Source of the DNA: Miltoncostaea sp050249835
Lineage (GTDB): Bacteria; Actinomycetota; Thermoleophilia; Miltoncostaeales; Miltoncostaeaceae
Length of the DNA: 30,018 bases
Assembly: GCA_050249835.1 (NCBI GenBank)
Contig: JBFWPT010000050.1
Coordinates: 1-30,018 of the forward strand
Reading direction: 5' to 3'
In this document: in pieces, positions 7,662-16,858 of the stretch
How the letters are laid out: each line of letters begins with the position of its first letter
Numbering within the stretch: the stretch's first letter is position 1
Translations under genes and position numbers: made by a program
The notes under the pieces: generated by a model
Told to the model about the DNA's origin: nothing
Seen by the model: the letters and a program-made list of their open reading frames with translations, nothing else
The model's database searches: none

Positions 7662-8063
7662 TCACCAGCGGCCCGAGACCGCGTGGATGCCGGCGGCGGC
7701 GAGCAGGGCGGCGCGGTCGTCGTCGGTCGACTCGGGGTCGCCGATCGCGGCGAGCACCTCCTCCAGCCCGCCGGGGAGGCAGACGCAGACGTAGCGCGCG
7801 CCCCCGGGCCCGGCGGTGACCCGGTGGGGCACGCCGCGCGGCAGGCGGGCGACGGCGCCCGGCGCGATCGTCGCCGTGTTCCCCCCCACGGTCACCTCCA
7901 GGGAGCCCCGCACTAGGATCAGCACCAGATCCTCATGCTCGTGGAGGTGCTCGGCGGCGCCGGCGCCGGCCGGGGCGTCCACCTCCAGCACCGCGTGGTC
8001 GCCCCCGCAGACGACCCTGCCGGCGGGCGGGCGGGCGCCGGGAGGGCACGCGAGCCGCGTCAC
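7662..8063 (-). CDS. Cupin-domain protein
   Basis: A small single-domain cupin of about 133 residues if started at GTG 8063, which has a GGTGGG stretch just before it. A start at 8120 would add 19 Arg/Trp-rich residues and run into the regulator gene. Motif 1 is seen as EHLHEHEDLVLILVRGS, supplying His and Glu metal ligands. Motif 2 is seen as LPRGVPHRV, supplying the last His. The C-terminus (GGLEEVLAAIGDPES) is helical. Such proteins bind a divalent metal and may be isomerases, dioxygenases or ligand sensors; the product cannot be narrowed further. It is divergent from the LuxR-type regulator with fewer than 40 bases between them, so shared control is plausible. Confidence 0.75.
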   Translation of the reverse strand: MTRLACPPGARPPAGRVVCGGDHAVLEVDAPAGAGAAEHLHEHEDLVLILVRGSLEVTVGGNTATIAPGAVARLPRGVPHRVTAGPGGARYVCVCLPGGLEEVLAAIGDPESTDDDRAALLAAAGIHAVSGRW

Positions 8064-8101
8064 GCCCACCGCCCACACCCCACGCACCGCGGAGACCCCC
8101 C

Positions 8102-10957
8102 ACGCCGACCGACGACACATCGCTGCTGGAGCGCGCCGCTGAGCTGGAGGCCCTCGGCGGCCTGATCGGCGCGGCGACCCGGGGCGACGGCCGCGTCGTG
8201 CTCATCGAGGGCCCGGCCGGGATCGGCAAGACCACGCTCGCCCGCGCGGCGCGCGACGACGCCGCCGCGCGCGGCATGGCGGTGCGGGCCGCCACGGGGT
8301 CCGAGCTGGACACCGGCTTCCCCTTCGGCGTGGTGGTGCAGCTGCTGGGACCGGTGCTGGCGGGCGCGCCCCCCGAGCGGCGCCAGCGCCTGCTGGGCGG
8401 CGCGGCCGCGCTGGCGCGGGGGGTGCTCGAGCCGGAGGCCGCGGCGCCCCGGGGGCCGGACGCGTCGCACGCCATCCTGCACGGCCTCTACTGGTTCACG
8501 GCCACCCTCGCCGAGGACGCGCCGCTGCTGCTGCTCGTCGACGACGTCCACTGGTGCGACGCCGCATCGCTCCGCTGGCTCGAGTTCCTGGGCCGTCGCC
8601 TGGAGGGCCTGCCGGTGCTGGTCATCGCCACCGCCCGCCCGGGCGAGGCCGGGGAGCGCGAGGGCCTGCTCGGCGCCCTGGCCGCGGGGCCGGCCGCCCG
8701 CCGCGTGCGCCCGGCGCCGCTCAGCCGGGCCGCGACCGGAGCCCTGCTCGCGCGCGAGATGGCCGACGCGCCCGAGGAGCCCTTCGGCGACGCCGTCCAC
8801 GACGGATCCGCCGGCAACCCGCTGCTGGTGCGGGAGCTCGCGCGGGCGGCCGCCGAGAACGGGCTGCGCGGCCGCGCCGGCGAGGCGGAGGCGGTCACCG
8901 CGCTGGCCGCGGGCGGGCTCGCGGAGGACGTGGGCCGCCGGCTGGCCGCGCTCGGGCCGGGCGCCGGGGCGCTGGCCCGCGCGGTGGCGGTGCTCGGCGA
9001 GGGCGCGCCCCTCCGCGACCTCGCGGCCCTGAGCGGCCTGGGGCAGGACGACGCCGTGGTCGCGGCCGACCGCCTCGTGGCGGCCCGGATCCTTGACGGG
9101 GCGACCCGGGGCTTCGTGCATCCGGTGGTGCGCGAGGCGACGCGGGCGGGCACGCCCCCCGCCGAGCGGGCGGCCCTCCACGCGCGGGCCGCCCGGCTGG
9201 TGGCCGCCCGCGGCCGTCCGGCGGAGGTCGCCGTCCACCTGCTGCAGGCCGAGCCGGCCGGCGACCCGTGGGTCGCGGGCGTGCTGCGCGAGGCCGCGGC
9301 CGCGGCGGCCGCCGAGGGCGCCGGCGAGGTCGCGATCGCCCAGCTGCGCCGGGCCCTGGACGAGCCGGCGCCCGGCGGCGATCGTCCCGGGATCCTCCTG
9401 AAGTTGGCCGAGCTGGAGGCGGCCGCGGGCGACCCCGCCGCCCCGGAGCGCCTGGACGCCGCGCTGGCCGCGGGCATCGACGGCGACGCCGCGGCGCGCG
9501 CCCACGCCGCCCGGGCGCGCCTGCTGCTGCTGCGCGACCCGCCCGGCGCCGTGGCCGAGCTGGAGACGGCCACCCGGGAGGTGCGTACCCCGGCGCTGGC
9601 GTCGCGGCTGCGCTCCGGCCTCTACACCGCCGCCTTCTACGACGCGGCCCTCGACGACCGCCGCGCGGCGCTGCTGGAGCAGGGCCTCCGGGACGACCCG
9701 GGGTCGCCGGTCCTGGCCGGTCATCTCGCCATCGAGACGGCCTACGCGGGCGCCCCGGCGGACGAGGTGACCGCCCACGCGCGGCGGGCCCTCGACGGCG
9801 ACGGGATGCTGCGCGGCGCGGGGCTGCTGTCGGGCGGCTACCACCTGCTGACGCTGGCGCTGCGGTTGTGCGAGCGGCCCGACCTGGCGCGCCGGGCCCT
9901 CGACGCCGGCGACGACGAGCACCGCCGCACCGGCTCGCGGCTCGGGGCCCTCTACATGGACCACGGGCGGGCCTACTGGGCGTGGAGCTTCGGCAGCCTC
10001 ACCTCCGCCGAGGCGCACGCGCGCGCCGCGCTGGCCGCGGCCGAGGAGGTCGGCCTGGAGCTCGCCCGCAACAGCCTCCAGACCATCCTCGCCGAGGTGC
10101 TGCTGGCGCGCGGGGAGGACGCCGAGGCGCAGGAGTTCGCCGCCGCCATGACGATCACCGAGGTCGTGGAGCGCACCATCGCGGGCACCGACGCGCTCGC
10201 CGCCCGCGCCTGGGCCCAGCGGGCGCAGGGCCGCACGGAGGAGGCCGAGACGGACCTGCGCCGCGCCCGCGCGCTGCTCGCCGAGCGGGGATGGCACGCG
10301 CCCCACAAGGCGCGCGCGACGCTGCGGCTGGCCGAGCTGCTCGCCGGCCGCGAGGACGGGCGCGCGGAGGCGCTGGCGCTGGCGGACGAGTCGCTGGCGG
10401 CCGCCCGGCGCGCCGGCCTGCCGGGTGCGGCGGCCATCGCGCTGAGGGTCCGCGGCCTCGCGCTGCGCGACGAGGAGGGCCTGCGGGCGCTGGCGGAGGC
10501 CGAGCGCGACCTGGCGGCGGGTGACCTCGCCCTGGACCACGCCGCGGCGCTGCTCGACCTCGGGTCGGCCGAGCGGCGGGCCGGCCGCCGCCGCGAGGCG
10601 CGGGTCACCCTGCGCCGCGCGCTCGACGCCGCCGCCCGCCTCGGCGCGGGGCGCCTCGCCGCCACGGCCCGCGAGGAGCTCGCCGCCTCCGGCGCCCGCC
10701 TGCGCACCGAGGCGCTCGAGGGCGTCGCGGCGCTCACGCCCGGCGAGCTGCGGGTGGCCGAGCTGGCCGCCCGCGGGCTCTCCAACCGGGAGATCGCCGA
10801 GACGTTGTGGGTGACGCGCAAGACGGTCGAGGTGCATCTGGGCCGCTCCTACTCGAAGCTCGGCATCCGCTCGCGCCGGCACCTGGCGGAGGCGCTCGGC
10901 GCGGGCCTCCCGGCCGCCGCCGCGGACGACGACGACCGGGAGATCCCGGGGAGCCGG
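8102..10957 (+). CDS. Large ATP-binding LuxR-family regulator (LAL/AAA_16 type), ends uncertain
   Basis: A transcription activator of about 950 residues. It has an N-terminal ATPase: Walker A in EGPAGIGKTTLA at about 8207-8242 and Walker B-like LLLVDDVHW at about 8528-8554. A long Ala/Leu/Arg-rich TPR-like helical middle follows. The C-terminal LuxR helix-turn-helix runs from LTPGELRVAELA through LSNREIAETLWVTRKTVE to SKLGIRSRRHLAEAL at about 10733-10915. The conserved N-terminal segment LLERAAELEAL precedes GTG 8198, the first canonical start in frame, so a GTG start would cut the family short. GGAG at 8091 is followed 7 bases later by ACG 8102, where ATG would be expected; CTG 8123 or 8126 are other options. 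No in-frame stop occurs before the convergent gene (next at 12674). I therefore give the extent supported by homology. Rare start, sequencing error or gene decay all remain possible. Confidence 0.8.
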
Positions 10958-12349
10958 CTACCGCTTCAGGGTGACCGCGACGGACTGCCGCACCGCCGTC
11001 CCGCCGCGCGGGGTGAAGGTGACGGCCAGCTTCAGCCGGGCGGTGCGCGCGCGGGCCAGGGCCCGGCGGCCGGGCGCCGTGAACCGGACGGTCACCGCGC
11101 GGCGGCCGGCGGCGGCCACCGGGGCGGAGCCGCGGGCGACGACCGCGCCGCGGAGGCGGGCCACCACGACGGCACGGCCGCGTCCGGGCGCCGTGAGGCG
11201 CACCCGGATCCCGCGGCGCAGCGCCGTGCCGAGCCGCGCGCGGGCGACGCCCGCCTTCAGGGCCTTCGCCCCGGCGCCGGGGGTGGCGCCCGGCCCGGCC
11301 CCGCCCCCGGGGCCGGCGGTCGCGGGACGGCCCGCGGGGACGTCGGCGGGGCCCCAGTCCGGCTGGGTGGCGCCGGCCGCGAGCATGGTGATGTCGGCGT
11401 CGACCGGCGTCCGGCAGGCGCCGGAGAGGTCGCCGACGTTCAGCACCTGCACCCCCGCCCCGTCCTGGAAGGCGAGCCGGCCGCCGTCGGGCGACCACGA
11501 GGAGCTCCGCGGCGGGAGGTTGTCGGTGGCCGCGTCGTCGAAGAGGCGGAAGCACAGCTCGGGCTCGGCGGTGACGCCGCCGAGGGTGCGGTACACCCCG
11601 AGGTGGCGGCCGCCCTCGTCGGCGGGGCCGTCGCCGCTCAGCGCGAGGGCCGAGGCCTGGCGGTTGAGCTCGCCGTCGTAGCGGTCGTAGCCGCCGTAGT
11701 TGCGGAACCAGCGGCGCACCTCGCCGATCGACCCCGGCGCGATGTCGTTGAAGACGAGGTCCTCGGCCAGCGGCACCCCGGCGTTACCGCGCATGAGGGT
11801 GTCGGAGTCGACCCAGGAGCCGTTGCGCCAGCCGGTCAGGTTCCCGCCGAACTCGCTCCACGCGGTGAGCCGGTCGATGTGGGTGATCGCGGTGCCGCTC
11901 TCCAGGCGGTTCCGCCAGCTCCCGAGGACGTAGTCGTAGGTGTAGTGCTGCCAGAAGTACGTGTACGAGACCTTGGTCCCGTCGGGCGAGATCTCCGGCT
12001 CGAACGGGCCGTTGAAGTAGTTCGTACGGGTGTCGTTCCACGCCGGGGGCGCGGGCGGCGGCGGGCCGTCGGACACCGGCGTCGCGAAGTCGGCGGTCAC
12101 GTTGCCCAGGCGGTCCAGGCGGTGCAGGCGCTCGCCGGCGAGGGCGATGATCGTGCCGTTGTCCGCCTGCGAGGCGTAGGAGTAGACGCCCGTCGAGGTG
12201 ACCTGGAAGTGGCGCGCCCCGTCGGGGGTCGCGAGCCAGACGTCGCCGTTCTTGATGTAGGAGATCGAGTCGGCCGTGGCGGGGCCGGCGACGGCGAGCG
12301 AGGCGGTGACGGCCGCGAGGGCGGCGAGCGCCGTTCGGCGACGGGGCAT
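10958..12349 (-). CDS. Secreted TolB/PD40-like beta-propeller protein
   Basis: The start is ATG 12349, set by AGGAG with a 6-base spacer (12356-12360). A signal peptide occupies 1-26 (MPRRRTALAAL, cleavage after TADS-like residues). The 463-residue product carries propeller blades of the PD40 kind: SYIKNGDVWLATPDG near 27-41, EPEISPDGTKVSY near 115-127, and SWSPDGGRLAFQDG near 285-300. A Gly/Pro/Ala linker leads to a C-terminal beta-domain rich in Arg and Val (about 360-463), a style also seen at the end of the glycosidase-like gene at 1-1101. Without a TolB N-terminal domain or Pal/Tol neighbours this is not a Tol component; surface binding or scaffolding is more likely. Its stop lies within the open frame of the regulator on the other strand. 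Confidence 0.78.
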   Translation of the reverse strand: MPRRRTALAALAAVTASLAVAGPATADSISYIKNGDVWLATPDGARHFQVTSTGVYSYASQADNGTIIALAGERLHRLDRLGNVTADFATPVSDGPPPPAPPAWNDTRTNYFNGPFEPEISPDGTKVSYTYFWQHYTYDYVLGSWRNRLESGTAITHIDRLTAWSEFGGNLTGWRNGSWVDSDTLMRGNAGVPLAEDLVFNDIAPGSIGEVRRWFRNYGGYDRYDGELNRQASALALSGDGPADEGGRHLGVYRTLGGVTAEPELCFRLFDDAATDNLPPRSSSWSPDGGRLAFQDGAGVQVLNVGDLSGACRTPVDADITMLAAGATQPDWGPADVPAGRPATAGPGGGAGPGATPGAGAKALKAGVARARLGTALRRGIRVRLTAPGRGRAVVVARLRGAVVARGSAPVAAAGRRAVTVRFTAPGRRALARARTARLKLAVTFTPRGGTAVRQSVAVTLKR

Positions 12350-12657
12350 GGCGGGCTCCTGTCCGGGATGGTCTCGGGTACCACCCCACGATCCCCGCGA
12401 CGCCGATCGAGGGCGTCCGGGAGCCACCCCACCGTTAACGGGCGGGACCCCTACACGTGCGCTCACGCAACGCCTCGCTCTAGCGGCTCGGCGTCGGCGA
12501 GAAATCGTCGCTGCCGCGCCGATTTCCACACGGCGTCACCGCCTTCGGCGGGGACGGACGCCGGACACCCACACTCCGGTCCGGTCGGTGGCGGGGCGGC
12601 GCGTGCGCTCGGCGGCCGTTCCCCGTGGCCTTCGGCCTCGGCTCACTGCGCAAAGAT
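12350..12657. other. Intergenic region upstream of the propeller gene
   Basis: No gene is supported in these 308 bases. They hold the minus-strand ribosome site at 12356-12360 and a tight hairpin, CCGCC-TTC-GGCGG at 12539-12551. The rest is featureless and GC-rich, presumably with the promoter of the propeller gene. I could not pick a convincing -10. Confidence 0.5.
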
Positions 12658-12687
12658 CAAGGGCCCCCTCATCTGAGGGGGCCCTTG
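12658..12687 (-). terminator. Strong intrinsic terminator after mdh
   Basis: A near-perfect 14-base-pair stem: CAAGGGCCCCCTCA (12658-12671) against TGAGGGGGCCCTTG (12674-12687). It lies 26 bases past the mdh stop. Read on the minus strand it runs into TTGATCTTTG, a modest U-tract. It is symmetric enough to stop transcription from both sides. Confidence 0.85.
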
Positions 12688-12712
12688 GGTAGTGCTGCGA
12701 TGCCGGGGGTGG

Positions 12713-13707
12713 TTACCCGAGCATGTCCTTCACGGTCTCGCGCTCCTCCACCAGTTCGGCGTTGGTCGCGGCGATCTTGCCCTTCGCGAACTCGTCGTGC
12801 TCCCAGCCCGAGCGGACGACCTCGTAGGTGCCGGGGGCGGTCGTCTTGACCGGGACCGACGCCCAGATGCCCTCGTCGAAGCCGTAGGAGCCGTCGCTGT
12901 GCACGGCGATCGAGTGGATGTCGTCGCCCGGCGTGTGGAGCGAGCGGACGTGGTCGATCGCGGCGTTCGCCGCGGAGGCCGCCGACGACAGGCCGCGGGC
13001 CGCGATGATGGCCGCGCCGCGCTTGCCGACGGTCGGGAGGAACTCGTTCTCGAGCCAGGCGTCGTCGCCGATGACCTCGCGCGCCGGCTTGCCGCCGATC
13101 GTCGCGTTGGTGAAGTCGGCGAACATCGTCGGCGAGTGGTTGCCGAAGATGACGATGTCGTCCACGTCCGAGACCGCCACGCCGGCCTTCTGGGCCAGCT
13201 GGGTCTGGGCGCGGTTCTGGTCGAGGCGCGTCATCGCGGTGAAGCGCTCCGGGCCGAGGCGGGTGGCCTGGGCGGCGGCGATCATGCAGTTCGTGTTGCA
13301 CGGGTTGCCGACCACCACGACGCGCGCGTTGTCGGACGCGACCGCGTCGATGGCCTTGCCCTGCTCGATGAAGATCTTGCCGTTGTCCTTCAGGAGGTCG
13401 GCGCGCTCCATGCCCGGGCCGCGCGGCTTGGAGCCGACGAGGATGACCCAGTCGGCGTCCTTGAACGCGACGTTCGGGTCACCGGTCAGGACCATGTCCT
13501 GCAGCAGCGGGAAGGCGCAGTCGTCGAGCTCCATGGCGACGCCCTTCAGCGCCTCCTGGACCTTGTCGATCGGCAGCTCGAGGAGCTGCAGGATGACCGG
13601 CTGGTCCTTGCCGAACGCCTCGCCGGCGGCGATGCGCGGGAGGATCGAGTAGCCGATCTGGCCGGCGGCGCCGGTGACGGCGACGCGCAGCGGGGCCTTG
13701 GCCGCGC

Positions 13708-13711
<4 letters not shown>
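12713..13711 (-). CDS. mdh: Malate dehydrogenase
   Basis: Interconverts malate and oxaloacetate with NAD in the TCA cycle, in the cytosol. The 332-residue product has the full length of the cytosolic-type (group 2) family. Landmarks are the nucleotide-binding loop GAAGQIGY (14-21), an acidic residue after the second strand (LLELP, Glu45) typical of NAD rather than NADP use, and substrate-side Arg97 and Arg103 in SKPRGPGMER. Asp164 and Arg167 lie in TRLDQNRA, and the catalytic His192 in IFGNHSP. Its GTG start overlaps the isocitrate dehydrogenase stop as GTGA, so translation is coupled. The operon ends at the hairpin just downstream. Confidence 0.97.
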
Positions 13712-14805
<1,094 letters not shown>

Positions 14806-14879
14806 GAGTACGACTCCTTCACGAGCGTTCGCTGACATCTGACGAACGGCCGCCACGGGGGCGGCCGCAAAACACTCCG

Positions 14880-14885
14880 AGCATA
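14880..14885 (-). promoter_or_regulatory. Candidate -10 box for icd-mdh
   Basis: TATGCT on the minus strand, about 75 bases before the icd start. The leader would include a hairpin with CGGCCGC/GCGGCCG arms (14847-14853 with 14861-14867). No clear -35. A second small dyad at 14899-14915 upstream of the box could end transcription from the transporter gene. Confidence 0.4.
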
Positions 14886-14932
14886 CCGGACGGGCCGCGC
14901 CGGGCCCGGCCCGGCGGCCCCCCGCGCCCGCC

Positions 14933-16726
14933 TCAGCTCAGGGGCCAGCCGAGGGGGATGAAGATCATCGCCATCACGATCATCACGATGGACAGCGGGA
15001 ATCCGAGACGCGCGAAGTCGCTGAAGCGGTAGCCCCCGATGCCGTAGACCATCGTGTTCGTCTGGTACCCGATCGGGGTCAGGAACGACGACGACGCGCC
15101 GAGGGCGACGGCGAACGCGAAGGGGCGCGGATCGAGCCCGGCGGTCGACGCCGTGGCGACGGCGATCGGGAACAGCAGCACCGCCGCGGCGTTGTTGCTG
15201 ATCATCTCGGTGATGATGATCGTGGCCAGCAGGACCCCGAACAGGAGCCCGAGGTCCCCGAAGCGGCCGAGGGGCTCGATGAGGACGTCGACGATGTCCT
15301 GGGCCAGCCCGCTGCTCTCGATCGCCCGCCCCAGTCCGAACGAGGCCGCGATCACGACGATGACGTCGAGGTCGACCGAGTCGCGGGCCTCGGTGGGCGT
15401 GAGCACGCCGAAGGCCACCACGGCGAAGGCCGCGAGGAACGCGGCGGGCAGGATGTCCATGAGCCCGGTGGACGCGAGGACGATGACGCCGGCGATGACG
15501 AGCCCGACGATCGGCGCCTTGCCCTCCAGCGGCGGCGGCTCGCCGTCCAGCGCCGCGACCACGAGGAAGTCGCGCCGGTCGAGCGCCCGCGGCCGGAAGG
15601 CGGGGCCGGCGAGCACCAGCAGGACGTCGCCGGCCCGCAGGCGGACCTCGCCGAGCTTGCCCGGCACGCGGTCGTCGGCGCGGTGGATGGCGATGACGGC
15701 GCCGCCGAAGCGCCCGCGGAACCCGGCCTCCTTCAGGCTGGAGCCGACGAGCGAGGAGGACGGGGCGATGACGGCCTCGTAGAGCCGCCGCTCCTGCGCG
15801 CTGCCGACCCGGCCGAAGTGGCGCTCCTCCGCCGATCGCAGGCCGCGGACCGCCTGCAGGTCCACGACGCGGTCGACCGCCCCGGCGAAGGTCAGCCGGT
15901 CGCCCTCGGCCAGGATCTCGTCCGGCCGGACCGAGGAGATGCGCTGCCCGTCGCGCTCGATCTCCACCAGGTACACGCCCTGGAGGGAACGCAGCCCGGC
16001 GTCGGCGATCGAGCGCCCCACGATCGCCGCGCCGGGCTCGACGACCATCTCGAGGGTGAACTCGCGCTCGTCGGCGGCGGTGTCCTCGCTGGGCGCGCGG
16101 CGGTCGGGCAGCAGCCGGGGGGCGACGAGGACGAGCACGATCGCGCTCACCACGGCGAACGGCAGGCCCACCTTGGCGATCTCGAAGAAGCCCATCGGCT
16201 CCTGGCCGGCGTCCTCCATGAGCCCCGAGACGACGAGGTTCGTCGAGGTGCCGATGATCGTCACGGTGCCGCCGACGACGGCCGCGAACGACAGGGGCAT
16301 GAGGTAGCGCGACGGCGACCGGCCGGTGCGGCGGGCCCACGACAGGATCGGCGGGATGCCCATCGCGACGATCGGCGTGTTGTTGAGGAACGCCGAGGCC
16401 CCCGCGGTGGGGGCCACGATCCGCGCCAGGGCGCGCCGCTCCCCGGGCGGCGGGGCGCCGGGACGGGCGGCACGGGCGATCCCGCCCGCCAGCGTCTCGA
16501 TCACCCGCGTCCGCGCCGCCGCGGCGGCCACCACGTAGAGGGCCGCCACGGTGAGGGGCGCCGAGTTCGAGAACCCGGCGAAGGCGTCGCTCGCGTCGAT
16601 GACCCCGGTCACGAGCAGGAACACGCTCCCGCCGAGCACGGCGAAGGCCGGGGAGACCTTGTCGAGCACGAGCAGGACGAGGACCGCGACGATCACGGCG
16701 AGGGTGATGGCGGCGTCGACGCTCAC
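14933..16726 (-). CDS. SLC13-family (DASS-like) permease with two RCK_C (TrkA-C) domains
   Basis: A membrane transporter of 597 residues from GTG 16726. The first membrane block (about 5-203) carries the helix-break motif FLNNTP (Asn115-Asn116-Thr117) and GTSTNLVVSG (159-168). Two cytoplasmic TrkA-C/RCK_C domains follow (about 222-292 and 308-376). The second membrane block (about 398-595) holds the matching SNNAAA motif and SSFLTPIGYQTN. This plan is that of SLC13-type carriers for dicarboxylates, citrate or sulfate with regulatory RCK_C inserts. Substrate is not readable. Lying between icd-mdh and the divergent sdh genes, a TCA-cycle acid is the best guess. The ribosome site is weak. Confidence 0.88.
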   Translation of the reverse strand: MSVDAAITLAVIVAVLVLLVLDKVSPAFAVLGGSVFLLVTGVIDASDAFAGFSNSAPLTVAALYVVAAAAARTRVIETLAGGIARAARPGAPPPGERRALARIVAPTAGASAFLNNTPIVAMGIPPILSWARRTGRSPSRYLMPLSFAAVVGGTVTIIGTSTNLVVSGLMEDAGQEPMGFFEIAKVGLPFAVVSAIVLVLVAPRLLPDRRAPSEDTAADEREFTLEMVVEPGAAIVGRSIADAGLRSLQGVYLVEIERDGQRISSVRPDEILAEGDRLTFAGAVDRVVDLQAVRGLRSAEERHFGRVGSAQERRLYEAVIAPSSSLVGSSLKEAGFRGRFGGAVIAIHRADDRVPGKLGEVRLRAGDVLLVLAGPAFRPRALDRRDFLVVAALDGEPPPLEGKAPIVGLVIAGVIVLASTGLMDILPAAFLAAFAVVAFGVLTPTEARDSVDLDVIVVIAASFGLGRAIESSGLAQDIVDVLIEPLGRFGDLGLLFGVLLATIIITEMISNNAAAVLLFPIAVATASTAGLDPRPFAFAVALGASSSFLTPIGYQTNTMVYGIGGYRFSDFARLGFPLSIVMIVMAMIFIPLGWPLS

Positions 16727-16793
16727 GGCGGGGGATCATGCCGGGCCGCGACGGGGGCCGCGCGCCCACCCCGGGAGCGACGAATGACCCGGA

Positions 16794-16808
16794 GGACCCG
16801 GGTGGTCC
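16794..16808. promoter_or_regulatory. Dyad GGACC-N5-GGTCC in the sdhA upstream region
   Basis: A perfect 5-base inverted repeat sits 50 bases before the sdhA start, within the 132-base divergent region shared with the transporter. A weak -10-like TAGTGT (16815-16820) follows. It could be an operator controlling one or both directions. Low confidence because short GC dyads are common here. Confidence 0.3.
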
Positions 16809-16858
16809 GTCCGATAGTGTTCGGAGGAGGGCAATCGACAAGTTGGAGGGCACGGACA

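Noticed and set aside
8060..10882. A 940-codon open frame on the minus strand opposite the LuxR-type regulator.
   Set aside because: Its product is a low-complexity Arg/Gly/Gln/Ala mixture with no domain, as expected from the complement of a GC-rich gene; the plus strand holds clear Walker and HTH motifs.
14847..14868. CGGCCGC...GCGGCCG hairpin before icd, considered as a terminator or riboswitch.
   Set aside because: No U-tract on the minus strand and no riboswitch consensus; kept only as a leader hairpin note.
15683..16858. An N-terminal extension of about 390 codons on the sdhA frame.
   Set aside because: It runs antisense through the SLC13 transporter gene and yields Asp/His/Arg-rich noise; a good ribosome site before TTG 16859 fits the family start.
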